This document shows positions 21,892 through 33,929 of a DNA stretch of 64,000 bases, piece by piece (within the stretch, counting starts at the first letter, position 1; every line of letters starts with the position of its first letter). The DNA is taken from positions 874,501 to 938,500 of the forward strand of contig JAWNZC010000372.1 of NCBI GenBank assembly GCA_035771165.1, written 5' to 3'. The notes under the pieces are model-generated. The model was not told the DNA's origin and searched no databases. It saw nothing but the letters and a program-made list of their open reading frames with translations. A program made the translations under genes and the position numbers. Source of the stretch: Paragorgia papillata. Taxonomy: Eukaryota; Cnidaria; Anthozoa; Scleralcyonacea; Coralliidae.

Positions 21892-22062
21892 TTCGTTTAT
21901 ACCATTTTACTATTCAATAAGAATTTCTTATTAAGATCAGTGCACATGACGTGAGCACACAATGTAGCAGTTAATTTTTGTATCAAAGGCGTATACCAAC
22001 AGACGAATTAACTTTCAGCTCTGAAGACGTCCCGAGTCTCAAGGACGAAAGCTCAGCTATAA

Positions 22063-22741
22063 GGGGCCGTTCACAAAATACGTGACGCTTGGGGTGGGGT
22101 GGGGTGGGGTATGCGGTGGGGGTGTCATTTGTCGAAGCATCACATATCATCACGTCATAAGGGGGGAGGGGTCCAGGGGGATAACAAACACAGTCACGTG
22201 ACGGAAAGACTGAAAACTGAGTGTATTTTTTTTAATACACTGTTGGTGAGAAAAGTAGATCTATACACTCTTGTTATAAATTATTTGTAAAATACATATA
22301 TATTATTTACCGGCTGGGAGGTCCGTACAGAGAAATATTTCCCGAGGTCTCAAAAATTGCCCGAGGCCGCAAGCCGAGGTTAGGTTGGCCTCGGGCAGCT
22401 TTTGAGACCTCGAGCAAATATTTCCCAGTACGGACCGACCAAAACCGGTAAATAACATATATTTACACTTTGCTATCTTTATTAAACTGTTATCATTTAC
22501 GTGATTCAAAATCAAATTTAGTAGCTCAGTTTTAAAAGTTTTAGAGACTATCTATGTATACATATTTCTTACTATTACACGAAGAAAAGTGTATTATGTA
22601 GCCGATACTGTATTTTATATTGGAGAACGGAAGGGGGGAGCCCAAAGTCACGTATTTTTTAAGGGGGGTAATTACATCTGTCACACAGCGTCACAGGGGG
22701 GTGAGAAAAACACCATCACGTATTTTGTGTACAGCCCCTAA
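22063..22741. mobile_element. TIR element with a nested palindrome
   Basis: AGGGGCCGTTCACAAAATACGTGACG at the left matches the inverse of CACGTATTTTGTGTACAGCCCCT at the right. The TA just outside the left tip and AA at the right leave the target uncertain. A second palindrome (22307-22457) sits in the middle. Confidence 0.75.
22307..22457. mobile_element. Palindromic MITE nested in 22063-22741
   Basis: TACCGGCTGGGAGGTCCGTAC, AAATATTT and GAGGTCTCAAAA on the left are inverted on the right around GGCCGCAAGCCGAGG. Confidence 0.7.
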
Positions 22742-22805
22742 CAGAAATGTTTGCAAACTTTCTATCTAAATTTAATTCGTTTTATACGTCGCACCACCGT
22801 CACAT

Positions 22806-23400
22806 TTAAGGTGGCTCCCTATAGTTTCAATAAATACGCGCTATTTCATACGCTCATTATCTAATGTTATTCACAAGTTTAAAAATTTATTAGATAAATA
22901 TCAAGTAGACCCTACTATGGCAGAACTACTGCAGATACAAAATACCTACCAAAAAGTTCAATTATTTGCTGTTACCATGGTAATAATGACGTTGGAACTT
23001 TGGTATATTTTCAAATATTGCATAATTGAAGCGGCATCTCTTCAGTTTGCTTCGGTGAAATTTTTTAAAAATTGCTGAGATGATAGATACTGTTGTGGAG
23101 AATATCCATGCACAAAATCAGAGAGGGTTGTATGGACAGATTTTTCGCTATAAAAATTATCGATTTATAAAAGTTCTGTCTTATGAAAATTTTTTAAAAT
23201 TATATATACTTTAGAAGTTTCTATAAGCTACTTATTTACAAAATTTTAGCAAAATTCACCGAAGAAAACGTCTACAACCTAACATCATGTCGACGCGGTC
23301 ATAGAATTTCGAATCGACAAGATCGCTATTTACGCATGCGTAGCGATACTATTTCTAGTCACCAGTCCCCTATTGAAATTACCGTAGGGAGCCACCTTAA
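22806..23400. mobile_element. TTAA-flanked element with GGTGGCTCC ends, copy 1
   Basis: TTAAGGTGGCTCCCTATAG at the left and its inverse at the right (GTAGGGAGCCACCTTAA). The same termini bound a larger element at 50032-54339. TTAA target duplication as in piggyBac or Kolobok-type transposons. Confidence 0.8.
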
Positions 23401-23567
23401 TAGACTTAAATTCGTCTGAATTATGGTAAATGCGACAATAGTTTGACGTGTGCAACATAAGCCAGGTGAGCCATAAACCCCTCTCACTCGCTTCAAAATT
23501 CAAGGTTATTCCCACTGAATTTGAATCAATAATAACCAAAGATAGCAAAAAGTAAATTCTCGGTTAC

Positions 23568-23676
23568 CTGGATGGCAAAGTAAAAGACAGCTGTGACCAC
23601 AGTCTGGAGTCAGTCCACGTCCGCAGGTTTCGCCACAGGAATGAGGAACAGACCACGGATCAAATTTTGGATTAAC
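23568..23676 (-). CDS. NFXL1: NFXL1 homologue, exon 5 (NF-X1 zinc finger)
   Basis: Acceptor AACTAATTAG, donor CCAG/GTAACC. Encodes [19 protein letters not shown] and [12 protein letters not shown]. The DPW-VPHSCG segment is a hallmark of the first NF-X1 finger region in NFX1 and NFXL1. Confidence 0.95.
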
Positions 23677-23714
23677 CTAATTAGTTAAAAGAAAAAGCGC
23701 TATCTATTTTGTCA

Positions 23715-23850
23715 ATTATATATCGCGCTATTTAACAAGTATTCGCCGAAGGGTCAGTGAATATCGGTGAATAATAACCGAGACGAAGTCAACGTTATTA
23801 TTCAACGATATACTTAGCCTGAGGTGAATAATTGTTTTAGTATAAATACA
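23715..23850. mobile_element. Degenerate palindrome
   Basis: AACAAGTATTCG, GTGAATATCG and GAATAATAACG face their approximate inverses (CGTTATTATTC, CGATATAC, GAATAATTGTT). Only weakly conserved. Confidence 0.45.
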
Positions 23851-23982
23851 CATTTTCGTACTTTTAGGAACAGCATTTTCTTTGAAATTGTTAATTTCTC
23901 CGTCTGTCGCATTGATAAATTAGCTGGCGGCCATTTTGAGTAAATGCTGTAGGTGATTATCTATTACTTAGTCGGTGTTTGC

Positions 23983-24850
<868 letters not shown>

Positions 24851-24950
24851 CTCGACTGCCTCATGTACTTGCAAGACCTCATGCAGTCTGATATTTTCCC
24901 GTAATGACCGCACTCTCGATCGGTTAAATAAGAAGTTACTAAATTATTAG

Positions 24951-25150
24951 GGGCCGATTACACGAGGCGAGTTGGCGCGGTTAACCGAGTTGTCCCTCTT
25001 CGTATATTTATCATCTCTTGTTTCAAAATTTTGATTTCATGGCAACCGAGCTGGCCCGCATTGCCGGGATCCCGGTTGCTGCTTGCCGAGCCAACTCGGT
25101 TAAGCGAGTTGAAAATTTCACCTTTTCCCCATGTAATCGGCTTTTTGCTG
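24951..25150. mobile_element. MITE-like hairpin with AACTCG repeats
   Basis: GGGGCCGATTACACGAGGCGAG near 24951 and CCATGTAATCGGC near 25128 are inverted, and AACCGAGTTG/CAACTCGGTTAAGCG blocks pair inside. Confidence 0.5.
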
Positions 25151-25294
25151 AGTTGGCCCGACAAAGCGGGCAGAAAAACTGTTTGACTCGTTCTGCCGCG
25201 CGTTTGTTTACTTGATTGTAGGAATAAATATAGCTGAAATGAACTCAGATAGAGCATCAAAACAATGTTCGTGTGTTTCGTGATCATAGCGGAC

Positions 25295-25821
25295 TTAAAG
25301 GGTATTGGCAATAAAAATTAAGTTTGTCTCATTTGAAAGAACCCGTCAAATGGTATAAGAAGACCTTTTACAATTTTTTCGTATCTGTTTTGGTTTTGGA
25401 AATATTTCGACCAAAGACAGCGTGCTGTCCGCCATCTTGGAATTCTTTTCGATATGCATGTGACGACATAAGCAGGGTAAAGTGAAATTTTTATCTTGCC
25501 AACCTTATGACATTATGAGCTAGAAACTCGATTTTTGTTGCGCTATTTCCATTTTAAATTGACCCACAACATTTAAAAAGCCTTCGTGGAAATTTGGTCA
25601 TCCACGGAGTAGTTTCATCAGGTTTACCCTTCTGTGACGTCACCAATTTCCTAGTTAATTAGACCCAATATTACAACAAGATGGCGGACAGCACGCTGTC
25701 TTTGGTCGAAATATTTCAAAACACAAGAAAGATACAGAAAAATTACAAAAGGTCTTTTTATATCATTTAACGGGTTCTTTCAAATGGAACAGATTTAATT
25801 TTTATTGCCAATATCCTTTAA
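25295..25821. mobile_element. Palindromic TTAA-flanked MITE, copy C
   Basis: TTAA at both ends, then AGGGTATTGGCAATAAAAAT and its inverse. It shares the end blocks (AAGTTTGTC, GAAAGAACCCGT) with copies at 5835 and 7474 but has a different centre, including inverted AAAGACAGCGTGCTGTCCGCC. Confidence 0.85.
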
Positions 25822-26114
25822 TAAATTAATTAGTCTTCGTGAAGACGCTTTCGCTGAGTTAGCCAAAACAATAACAATATTTTATTAACGATAGTTACAA
25901 AAAATTGCATCGACATAAATAACAGTGTAGAACTGCAGTAAAACTAACGTAACTTTGCTCAAATGAAGCAACATTTGCTTGGTAATTGCGAATTTCGGGT
26001 TGAAATCATCGACGTCAACTCAAAACTCATCCCACTGTACTTCGGCTTTCATACTGCCAAAGCATGTCAGCGGTCTTCTTCGGTCCGCTAAACTGCGCTC
26101 TATACTCATACTAC

Positions 26115-26750
26115 CATAGAGATCATAATATAAGACTATAAAGAGAACATTGGGGCCAAAAATGCGAGGAAAGTTGACGGCGACCATTAGAGGGGCAAAA
26201 ACGAGCTAAAATTCGTCTAAAACACGCCTTTTACTAAATTTTCATCATGACTTTTAAGAAGATAAAACGTTTAGAATTTCTGGTCTTATTACTATCATAA
26301 ATTCTTACCTTAGTTATTTATTAAGGCGTCTATTATCTTCGTTGCATTTTTCCACTCCCTGGATATAAATTGTGGCCGCCATTTCGAGGTTCCTACCCAG
26401 AGTCTTTTACCCTGTATAGGAGGTTGCATGGATATTGCATCAAAACGCACGGGTGGCACGAGCTGTTAGCGCGCTCACAGGGTTAGTATTTGGATGGGTG
26501 ACAACCTTAGCTTCATGTGAGTAGAGTTGTTGGTTCTCTCCTGTGCCTCGATGGTTTTTTCTCCGGGTTCTCCGGTTTCCCTCCTCAGTAAAACCAACAG
26601 TGTCCCCAATTAGTTCTGTGAGCTAAATACATTTGACACTTAAATAAAATTTACATACGTACATTAGCTTTGCCGTTCAATTTTCCTCGCACACTTGACT
26701 GCACTCAGCACAGGAATGCCCCCCTCTAGTCTTATATTATGATCTCTATG
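26115..26750. mobile_element. TIR element containing a SINE
   Basis: ATAGAGATCATAATATAAGAC at the left is inverted at the right (GTCTTATATTATGATCTCTAT). A 5S-like SINE (26450-26640) lies inside. Confidence 0.7.
26450..26640 (+). mobile_element. 5S-rRNA-like SINE, copy 1
   Basis: GGTTAGTATTTGGATGGGTGAC resembles the internal promoter end (box C) of 5S rRNA. Downstream blocks GTGAGTAGAGTTG, TTGGTTCTCTCCTGTGC, CTCCGGGTTCTCCGGTTT and TAAAACCAACA recur in the same order in the minus-strand copy at 59834-60115. The 5' part of 5S is absent or diverged, so this is a SINE3-like element rather than an rRNA gene. Confidence 0.7.
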
Positions 26751-26812
26751 CGACCTACAGTATATAATGAAATAAAAGTAGCCTGCTGCGTAGGCAGTGT
26801 AGAAACAACAAT

Positions 26813-26977
26813 CGAAATATAGTAAGGTTATACTGCCGAAACAGAGAACGTAGGAGTCTAATGTTTCGAGCGAAGGCCCTTCAGTCAAACGTTTCTCTCT
26901 GATGAAGGCCTTTGCTCGAAACGTTAGACTCGTACGTTCTCTGTTTCGGCAGTATATCTAACCTTACTATATTTCTA
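26813..26977. repeat. Palindrome with a CTGATGA...CGAAACGT module
   Basis: ATATAGTAAGGTTATACTGCCG on the left is inverted on the right. The right arm has CTGATGA (26899-26905) and CGAAACGT (26917-26924), spaced as in a hammerhead core, but the bases between them pair poorly. Confidence 0.6.
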
Positions 26978-27001
26978 CAGTATATAACACGGTTTGCTTA
27001 C

Positions 27002-27071
27002 CTGTTCACCACAAAAACAAACATACTGTGTTGGGCGTTCTGATTGCTTGTAGTCACACCTGCATTTAGGG
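27002..27071 (-). CDS. NFXL1: NFXL1 homologue, exon 4
   Basis: Acceptor TGTCTAG, donor CAG/GTAAGC. Only 70 nt. It completes a cysteine codon and reads PKCRCDYKQSERPTQYVCFCG, matching the end of the RING-like domain (CPKCR) and the CYCG element of NFXL1. Confidence 0.92.
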
Positions 27072-27445
27072 CTAGACATAAGATAATACAAGTATCAAAT
27101 GAAATTGTTGGGTAATGCGCGAGCCTGCAAAACTAGAAACCAAATTAAATCAACCTTTCTTGAAACTTACAAATCTGGACAATATATGGACAATTATTTA
27201 TTACCAATCAGAGAACGTGTTTTGTCCACTTTACAAATACATGTTTTTTAGTACAAATTTAAATAAGGGTCGGAACCAACTTAATCCAGAGGCAGGCTCG
27301 ATTTCCAGGTACTTACCTCCCCCGAAATCACAGCTGGACTCACGAGCTTGTCATTGTCGATTTGCACCAATCACAAACGTGCCTGCACATTTTCAGCAGG
27401 CATATATTATTGAGATTATAACATGAATTACCCCGTCAGTTCAAA

Positions 27446-27607
27446 ATGGCGATGACTGAGGCATGCGATCGCATTTTAAAAACGTTTAAGATTGATTGTC
27501 TAAAAGATTTAGAGAAATTGATTAATGATCAAGATGTTTTCGTCATTCAGCCTACAGCCGTACAGGATCAGGAAAGTCGCTTATATTTCAGTCAGCTTAT
27601 ATGCTAG
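27446..27607 (+). pseudogene. RecQ-like helicase N-terminal fragment, decayed
   Basis: Fifty-three codons from an ATG: TFKIDCLKDLEKLINDQDVFVIQPT is the run-up to a RecQ/DEAD helicase Walker A motif, but where a GSGKS is expected the sequence reads AVQDQES, followed by a stop. The lysine of Walker A is lost. It ends exactly at the left tip of the TIR element at 27605. Helicase-like genes of this type are abundant in some cnidarian genomes, partly within transposons (inference). Confidence 0.6.
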
Positions 27608-28896
27608 ACTTGGATCAAATCTGTCTCAAGGGGACGAGGGGTCGAGCCTGCCGCAAAGCGGCGCGCGAGGAGAATGGGGAGAGGGAGAGACAGACTGACT
27701 TAGCTCACTTGCAGCGTTTCAAATCTAATTATCACACATCAAATTTTGGCGCGAAAATTTATGAAGTTGACACAGTGTTTCATTTTACAGTTTTATCACC
27801 TTCGCCCGATGCCCGAAGTGTAATCTTGCTTCATGTTTCAACGTAAAATCATAAAATCAACACCTAGGTCTGTGATTCGTGGTCTGACATGTGTGTCATA
27901 AATGTGTCGTAGGGCGGCTGCTTCGAGCGCTTTTAATATGCCTTCGACTCTGCCACTTGAAATTTAGTAATGTAAATTGCTCTTGAAAAGCCCTTTGTGG
28001 GAAGAAGTAATTAAAATCTGTATCTGTATCTGTATCTGTATCTGTAACGTTAACAGCGTTATGTCTGTTAAGACACAATATGAAACATGACAGATAGAAA
28101 CTCAGAGAATACTGCAACGAAGACTGTAACGCGTTTAGCATTATCTGGTAGAGCAAGTGAAACAATATGTATTCTGTGTGGTAGTAAAGTCATTAAAGCT
28201 GATTTCAGAAGAAAGAATAGATTTTCTCACCCAGCTTTGAGAAAACAACCGCTTGCGTTAATTTGGAATTGTTGTTGAGTCATGATATTAGTAACGAGGT
28301 TTTCCGATCAACAAATATAATCTGTAGAAACTGCGCTGAAAAAAATGCCAATTTGGAAAAGAAAGTAAGCGAAGTTCGAAGTAAGTTCAACGCGACCAAG
28401 AAGATATTTACCGAAAAAGAATTAAGAATCGTTAGAGTCAAATAAATGTGTAAGGCCTCTGGACCAAGGACTCTGGACCAAGTGAGAAAACAAAGACAAG
28501 ATTGTCGCGGTATGAAACTCCAGGTAGTCGACAACTTTTTCCAAACCAAACAGCAGAAGAAAGGACTGGTCCCCGGCCCACATTGCATGTCCATAATTTC
28601 ATCGTATCCGAGTAAGCGCAATCCATATCTAATACCATCTTTAAACGAATTCAAAAAATCGTGACACTCTGACAAGTACTGAAGCCGAAGACCCCAAGCA
28701 ACGAAATAAGTCACTTTTGGTTTTCCGGTTCATTGTAATGAGCGGTGATAGACAAAAACAAAAACCTCCGACCCAAAAACAGGTTGGTAAATTTTGGCGC
28801 GCTGCAAGCCTGTCTCTCTCTCCCTCTCTCCATTCTCCTCGCGCGCCGCTTCGCGGTGTGCTCGACCCCCCGAGCGACAGACTTGATCCAAGTCTA
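27605..28896. mobile_element. TIR element with about 110-bp ends
   Basis: TAGACTTGGATCAA at the left is inverted as TTGATCCAAGTCTA at the right. The similarity runs through CGAGGGGTCGAGC, GCAAAGCGGCGCGCGAGGAGAATGG and AGAGGGAGAGACAG. The target duplication is unclear. The interior holds a broken zinc-binding-like gene. Confidence 0.75.
28087..28442 (+). pseudogene. Zinc-binding-like ORF with a frameshift
   Basis: The first part (28087-28275) contains SETICILCGSKVIKADFRRK, the second frame (28263-28442) contains STNIICRNCAEKNANLEKK and KFNATKKIFTEKE. The frame changes near 28255. Two Cys-x2-Cys pairs about 60 residues apart followed by a coiled coil recall ZAD-type zinc domains, but the family is not certain. 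It lies wholly inside the 27605-28896 element and is probably a transposon gene start. Confidence 0.45.
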
Positions 28897-29347
28897 CTTC
28901 TATGCATGAGTATTGATATCATGAAATTTATTTATGCAATATGTCACATGCAGACACGTTCTGCGGCAACGCGTCCAGCACGGCTGCAAATCGAGCCTAG
29001 TCCAGAGGGCGTTCGTGAGAAGATGGGATGCGAAAGAACGCCCTGGAAAGGCTGCACATGAAGAAGTTTTTCGATCCATTTACAGTAGAACATCTTCCGG
29101 TGAGTTCAGCACGCTAGAACGGTTCCAACAGGCGCCCTGGGTGGTTATCCCTGGGCGTTTATTGAAAAATTGAGCTCTAAAGGGGGGCGTTTATTAGAGA
29201 GAGGCGTATTATTAGGGAGAGGCGTCTATTTCAAAATTTCATATATCATGATTTTTTGAATAAGATGAAGGTAATTGGACAAACACTGGGGTTATATAAT
29301 GTAGATGAATGTAAATTTGCAAAGTACACTGTCTGCGGTATATGGCC

Positions 29348-29447
29348 TTAATTTACGTAGTATTGAATAATTTACGTAGTATTGAATAATTTACGTATAG
29401 TATTGAATAATTTACGTAGTATTGAATAATTTACGTAGTATTGAATG
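29348..29447. repeat. 19-bp tandem repeat, five units
   Basis: Unit TTTACGTAGTATTGAATAA repeated five times, the third with a two-base insertion (GTATAGT). Confidence 0.9.
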
Positions 29448-29448
29448 C

Positions 29449-29619
29449 TTAACCCTTTATAGTCCATTGGCCACGTTTAAGAATTTTATTCTGGCTTTAT
29501 AGTCCATTGGCCACGTTTAAGAATTTTATTCTGGCTTTATAGTCCATTGGGCACTTTTAAGAATTTTATTCTGGCTAACGCGAGGCGATTTTATTCAGCA
29601 CATGCGATATAAAGGTTAA
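29449..29619. mobile_element. TTAA MITE with internal triplication
   Basis: TTAACCCTTTATA at the left and TATAAAGGTTAA at the right. The inner 41-bp segment (TTTATAGTCCATTGG to ATTTTATTCTGGC) is present three times in tandem. Sister copies without triplication are at 48623-48731, 59656-59774 and 60123-60231. Confidence 0.75.
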
Positions 29620-30204
29620 AGTATGTTTTTCGAAAGGACTAAAAGGACTTTTTCGCATAGTTTGAAGTGAAACTGAACTAACAGGTTTCGCCATTTCACG
29701 AGTTAACGTCGTCCTGAAGACGTGAAAACGATCTGAATAATGTTGCATGTAGAACGGGCACGGCGTTACGATTACTCTTGGGACTAAAAGTTATTCATTT
29801 TATTTGTTATGTGAGGAAAATTCTCAGTAAAACGTTCAGCCAAAATCAACTGACCAAAGACACGAAGCGATATCCAAGTGCTATATACATGCATGATAAA
29901 ACAAAACTGCGAGTTTGTTGAACGACTTCCAAAACAAACCATTTCGTAAGTTCATTCATTTGTTGTAAAACGTTTGAAGATTGACTTTGTGTGAACCGTA
30001 ATATCTAGTATGAAAAAATTGATCGAAAACGGTACTGATTTCCTTGCTGGCAGTTGCTTCAAAATGTTTACTGCAGCAATCCAGTTACACACTCTCGTTC
30101 CCAGGCCACTGCCTTTAAAATGGTAATTCAATTCTTCAAACTGACCACAAAGTCAGAGCAAACTAAAAATGTGGTAAAGTGCCGAGGATTTTGGTAAAGA
30201 AAAA
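29620..30204. other. Intronic sequence, no recognised feature
   Basis: Mostly unique-looking sequence before the minisatellite. A GACCACAAAGTCAG block at 30143-30156 is repeated on the far side of the array (33229-33242). Confidence 0.4.
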
Positions 30205-33200
30205 CTTACGTTTCGAGTGGAGCAATTCATCAGAGTGAAATGTGAAGTGAAGAGCTCCTTCATCAGAGTGAAATGTGAAGTGAAGAGCTCCTTCATCAGA
30301 GTGAAATGTGAAGGGAAGAGCTCCTTCATCAGAGTGAAATGTGAAGTGAAGAGCTCCTTCATCAGAGTGAAATGTGAAGGGAAGAGCTCCTTCATCAGAG
30401 TGAAATGTGAAGTGAAGAGCTCCTTCATCAGAGTGAAATATGAAGTGAAGAGCTCCTTCATCAGAGTGAAATGTGAAGTGAAGAGCTCCTTCATCAGAGT
30501 GAAATGTGAAGGGAAGAGCTCCTTCATCAGAGTGAAATGTGAAGTGAAGAGCTCCTTCATCGGAGTGAAATGTGAAGTGAAGAGCTCCTTCATCGGAGTG
30601 AAACGTGAAGTGAAGAGCTCCTTCATCAGAGTGAAATGTGAAGTGAAGAGCTCCTTCATCAGAGTGAAATGTGAAGTGAAGAGCTCCTTCATCAGAGTGA
30701 AATGTGAAGTGAAGAGCTCCTTCATCAGAGTGAAATGTGAAGTGAAGAGCTCCTTCATCAGAGTGAAATGTGAAGTGAAGAGCTCCTTCATCGGAGTGAA
30801 ATGCGAAGTGAAGAGCTCCTTCATCAGAGTGAAATGTGAAGTGAAGAGCTCCTTCATCAGAGTGAAATGTGAAGGGAAGAGCTCCTTCATCAGAGTGAAA
30901 TGTGAAAAATGTGAAGTGAAGAGCTCCTTCATCGGAGTGAAATGCGAAGTGAAGAGCTCCTTCATCAGAGTGAAATGTGAAGTGAAGAGCTCCTTCATCA
31001 GAGTGAAATGTGAAGTGAAGAGCTCCTTCATCAGAGTAAAATGTGAAGTGAAGAGCTCCTTCATCAGAGTGAAATGTGAAGGGAAGAGCTCCTTCATCAG
31101 AGTGAAATCGCCTTCATCGGAGTGAAACGTGAAGTGAAGAGCTCCTTCATCAGAGTGAAATGTGAAGTGAAGAGCTCCTTCATCAGAGTGAAATGTGAAG
31201 GGAAGAGCTCCTTCATCAGAGTGAAATGTGAAGTGAAGAGCTCCTTCATCAGAGTGAAATGTGAAGTGAACATCAGAGTGAAATGTGAAGTGAAGAGCTC
31301 CTTCATCGGAGTGAAATCTGAAGTGAAGAGCTCCTTCATCAGAGTGAAATGTGAAGTGAAGAGCTCCTTCATCAGAGTGAAATGTGAAGTGAAGAGCTCC
31401 TTCATCAGAGTGAAATGTGAAGTGAAGAGCTCCTTCATCAGAGTGAAACGTGAAGTGAAGAGCTCCTTCATCAGAGTGAAATGTGAAGGGAAGAGCTCCT
31501 TCATCAGAGTGAAATGTGAAGTGAAGAGCTCCTTCATCAGAGTGAAATGTGAAGTGAAGAGCTCCTTCATCGGAGTGAAATGCGAAGTGAAGAGCTCCTT
31601 CATCGGAGTGAAATGTGAAGTGAAGAGCTCCTTCATCGGAGTGAAACGTGAAGTGAAGAGCTCCTTCATCAGAGTGAAACGTGAAGTGAAGAGCTCCTTC
31701 ATCAGAGTGAAATGTGAAGGGAAGAGCTCCTTCATCAGAGTGAAATGTGAAGTGAAGAGCTCCTTCATCAGAGTGAAATGTGAAGTGAAGAGCTCCTTCA
31801 TCAGAGTGAAATGCGAAGTGAAGAGCTCCTTCATCGGAGTGAAATGTGAAGTGAAGAGCTCCTTCATCGGAGTGAAACGTGAAGTGAAGAGCTCCTTCAT
31901 CAGAGTGAAATGTGAAGTGAAGAGCTCCTTCATCAGAGTGAAATGTGAAGTGAAGAGCTCCTTCATCAGAGTGAAATGTGAAGTGAAGAGCTCCTTCATC
32001 AGAGTGAAATGTGAAGTGAAGAGCTCCTTCATCAGAGTGAAATGTGAAGTGAAGAGCTCCTTCATCAGAGTGAAATGTGAAGGGAAGAGCTCCTTCATCA
32101 GAGTGAAATGTGAAGTGAAGAGCTCCTTCATCGGAGTGAAATGCGAAGTGAAGAGCTCCTTCATCGGAGTGAAATGTGAAGTGAAGAGCTCCTTCATCGG
32201 AGTGAAACGTGAAGTGAAGAGCTCCTTCATCGGAGTGAAATGTGAAGTGAAGAGCTCCTTCATCAGAGTGAAATGTGAAGTGAAGAGCTCCTTCATCAGA
32301 GTGAAATGTGAAGTGAAGAGCTCCTTCATCAGAGTGAAATGTGAAGTGAAGAGCTCCTTCATCAGAGTGAAATGTGAAGTGAAGAGCTCCTTCATCAGAG
32401 TGAAATGTGAAGTGAAGAGCTCCTTCATCAGAGTGAAATGTGAAGTGAAGAGCTCCTTCATCAGAGTGAAATGTGAAGTGAAGAGCTCCTTCATCAGAGT
32501 GAAATGTGAAGGGAAGAGCTCCTTCATCAGAGTGAAATGTGAAGTGAAGAGCTCCTTCATCGGAGTGAAATGCGAAGTGAAGAGCTCCTTCATCAGAGTG
32601 AAATGTGAAGTGAAGAGCTCCTTCATCAGAGTGAAATGTGAAGTGAAGAGCTCCTTCATCAGAGTGAAATGTGAAGTGAAGAGCTCCTTCATCAGAGTGA
32701 AATGTGAAGGGAAGAGCTCCTTCATCGGAGTGAAATGTGAAGTGAAGAGCTCCTTCATCGGAGTGAAATGCGAAGTGAAGAGCTCCTTCATCGGAGTGAA
32801 ATGTGAAGTGAAGAGCTCCTTCATCGGAGTGAAACGTGAAGTGAAGAGCTCCTTCATCAGAGTGAAATGTCAAGTGAAGAGCTCCTTCATCAGAGTGAAA
32901 TGTGAAGTGAAGAGCTCCTTCATCAGAGTGAAATGTGAAGTGAAGAGCTCCTTCATCAGAGTGAAATGTGAAGTGAAGAGCTCCTTCATCAGAGTGAAAC
33001 GTGAAGTGAAGAGCTCCTTCATCAGAGTGGAATGCAAAGTGAAGGGCTCCTTCATCGGGGTGAAACGTGATGTGAAGTGAAGTGAAGTGAAGTGAAGTGA
33101 AGTGAAGTGAAGTGAAGTGAAGTGAAGTGAAGTGAAGTGAAGTGAAGTGAAGTGAAGTGAAGTGAAGTGAAGTGAAGTGAAGTGAAGTGAAGTGAAGTGA

Positions 33201-33228
33201 AGGGGTCCTCTCGAAACGTCAGTTTTCC
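30205..33228. repeat. 33-bp minisatellite (about 86 units) with pentamer end and inverted borders
   Basis: Units of 33 bp (AGAGTGAAATGTGAAGTGAA plus GAGCTCCTTCATC) run from about 30222 to 33066. Common variants are GAAGGG for GAAGTG, CGGAGTG for AGAGTG, GAAACGT for GAAATGT, and GAAATGCG. They come in recurring blocks, a sign of higher-order duplication; rare units are shortened (30900, 31105, 31270). A GAAGT pentamer run (33072-33201) follows. The two borders carry outward-facing copies of CTCGAAACGT (minus strand 30208-30217, plus strand 33210-33219). It sits in the intron between exons 3 and 4. Since 33 is a multiple of 3, long ORFs are automatic. Confidence 0.95.
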
Positions 33229-33339
33229 GACCACAAAGTCAGCAGCTACAAAAAGAGACATACTGTATACAATAAAAACCTTATTAACGCCGCCTGGTCT
33301 GTCTTTACGGCAAAATTATCCTGCTCGATCGATAAGCTT

Positions 33340-33625
33340 TTAGTACTGCATGTACATGTATATCATTGAATGAATAATCATTGTGGAACAGCGAACTCAG
33401 GTGGAGAGTAATGATAGTAGGTGCTACTCCAAGTAAGGAAAAAGTCGGTGGGATTCGAATCCGCGACCTACCGACCGAGCTATACATCATGAAATTGGGA
33501 GCAGATTGTTAAATGATGGAATATCGAGAGACTTCATCCTATGTTGTTGGGAGATCATCATTCCACGACCTGCTCCCAACTTGACCTACATGGTCAAGTA
33601 GGGCGTCGGGATAGTAAACTGAAGG
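33340..33625 (-). mobile_element. tRNA-derived SINE, copy 2, partly rearranged
   Basis: Minus-strand box B (GGTTCGAATCCC-like) and tRNA-like body at 33448-33485, with the GGTGCTACTCCAAGT and GAACTCAGGTGGAGA blocks on its plus-strand left. A second AGTTGGGAGCAGG/CCTGCTCCCAACTTGACC pair (33495-33595) flanks it. It resembles the copy at 35795-36135. Confidence 0.65.
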
Positions 33626-33770
33626 TGGGACCTTGCCTAGGTGTCCGCTTAAAAGGAGTGTCCGTTAATAGGGGTTTGACTTGTATATACATTGGTAAGT
33701 ACAATTAGTAGCATACATATACAGTGAAATACAAACATGTACACGAGTACTTTGGCAACTAAAGACTTAC

Positions 33771-33901
33771 CAAAACCACTTAATTTCCTGATCTGGAAAA
33801 AGTTCTTGAGACAAAGGCAATTTCTGGACAGCTCCATCATTTGACCACTTCTGAATGCACTGCAGGTGGAAGATACTGTAACATTGTCCACAGTTCCAAA
33901 T
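33771..33901 (-). CDS. NFXL1: NFXL1 homologue, exon 3 (RING-like domain, second half)
   Basis: Acceptor CTCATTAG, donor TTTTG/GTAAGT. Reads IWNCGQCYSIFHLQC then IQKWSNDG. The Cys-x2-Cys...His-x2-Cys spacing with the IQKW motif is the RING-like core of NFX1 and NFXL1. A poorly conserved acidic stretch follows. The exon ends in phase 2; the split codon gives the cysteine of the CPKC pair in exon 4. Confidence 0.93.
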
Positions 33902-33929
33902 CTAATGAGAATATATATTATAGATCATT

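Noticed and set aside
26450..26640. 5S rRNA gene
   Set aside because: Only the box C region resembles 5S; the downstream body is shared with a dispersed SINE copy.
30222..33066. CRISPR-like array
   Set aside because: Units are contiguous without unique spacers, and the DNA is animal.
30153..33080. ORFs of 906, 652 and 586 codons on both strands
   Set aside because: They follow from the 33-bp period, which is a multiple of three; the array is intronic and the peptides are pure repeats in several frames at once.
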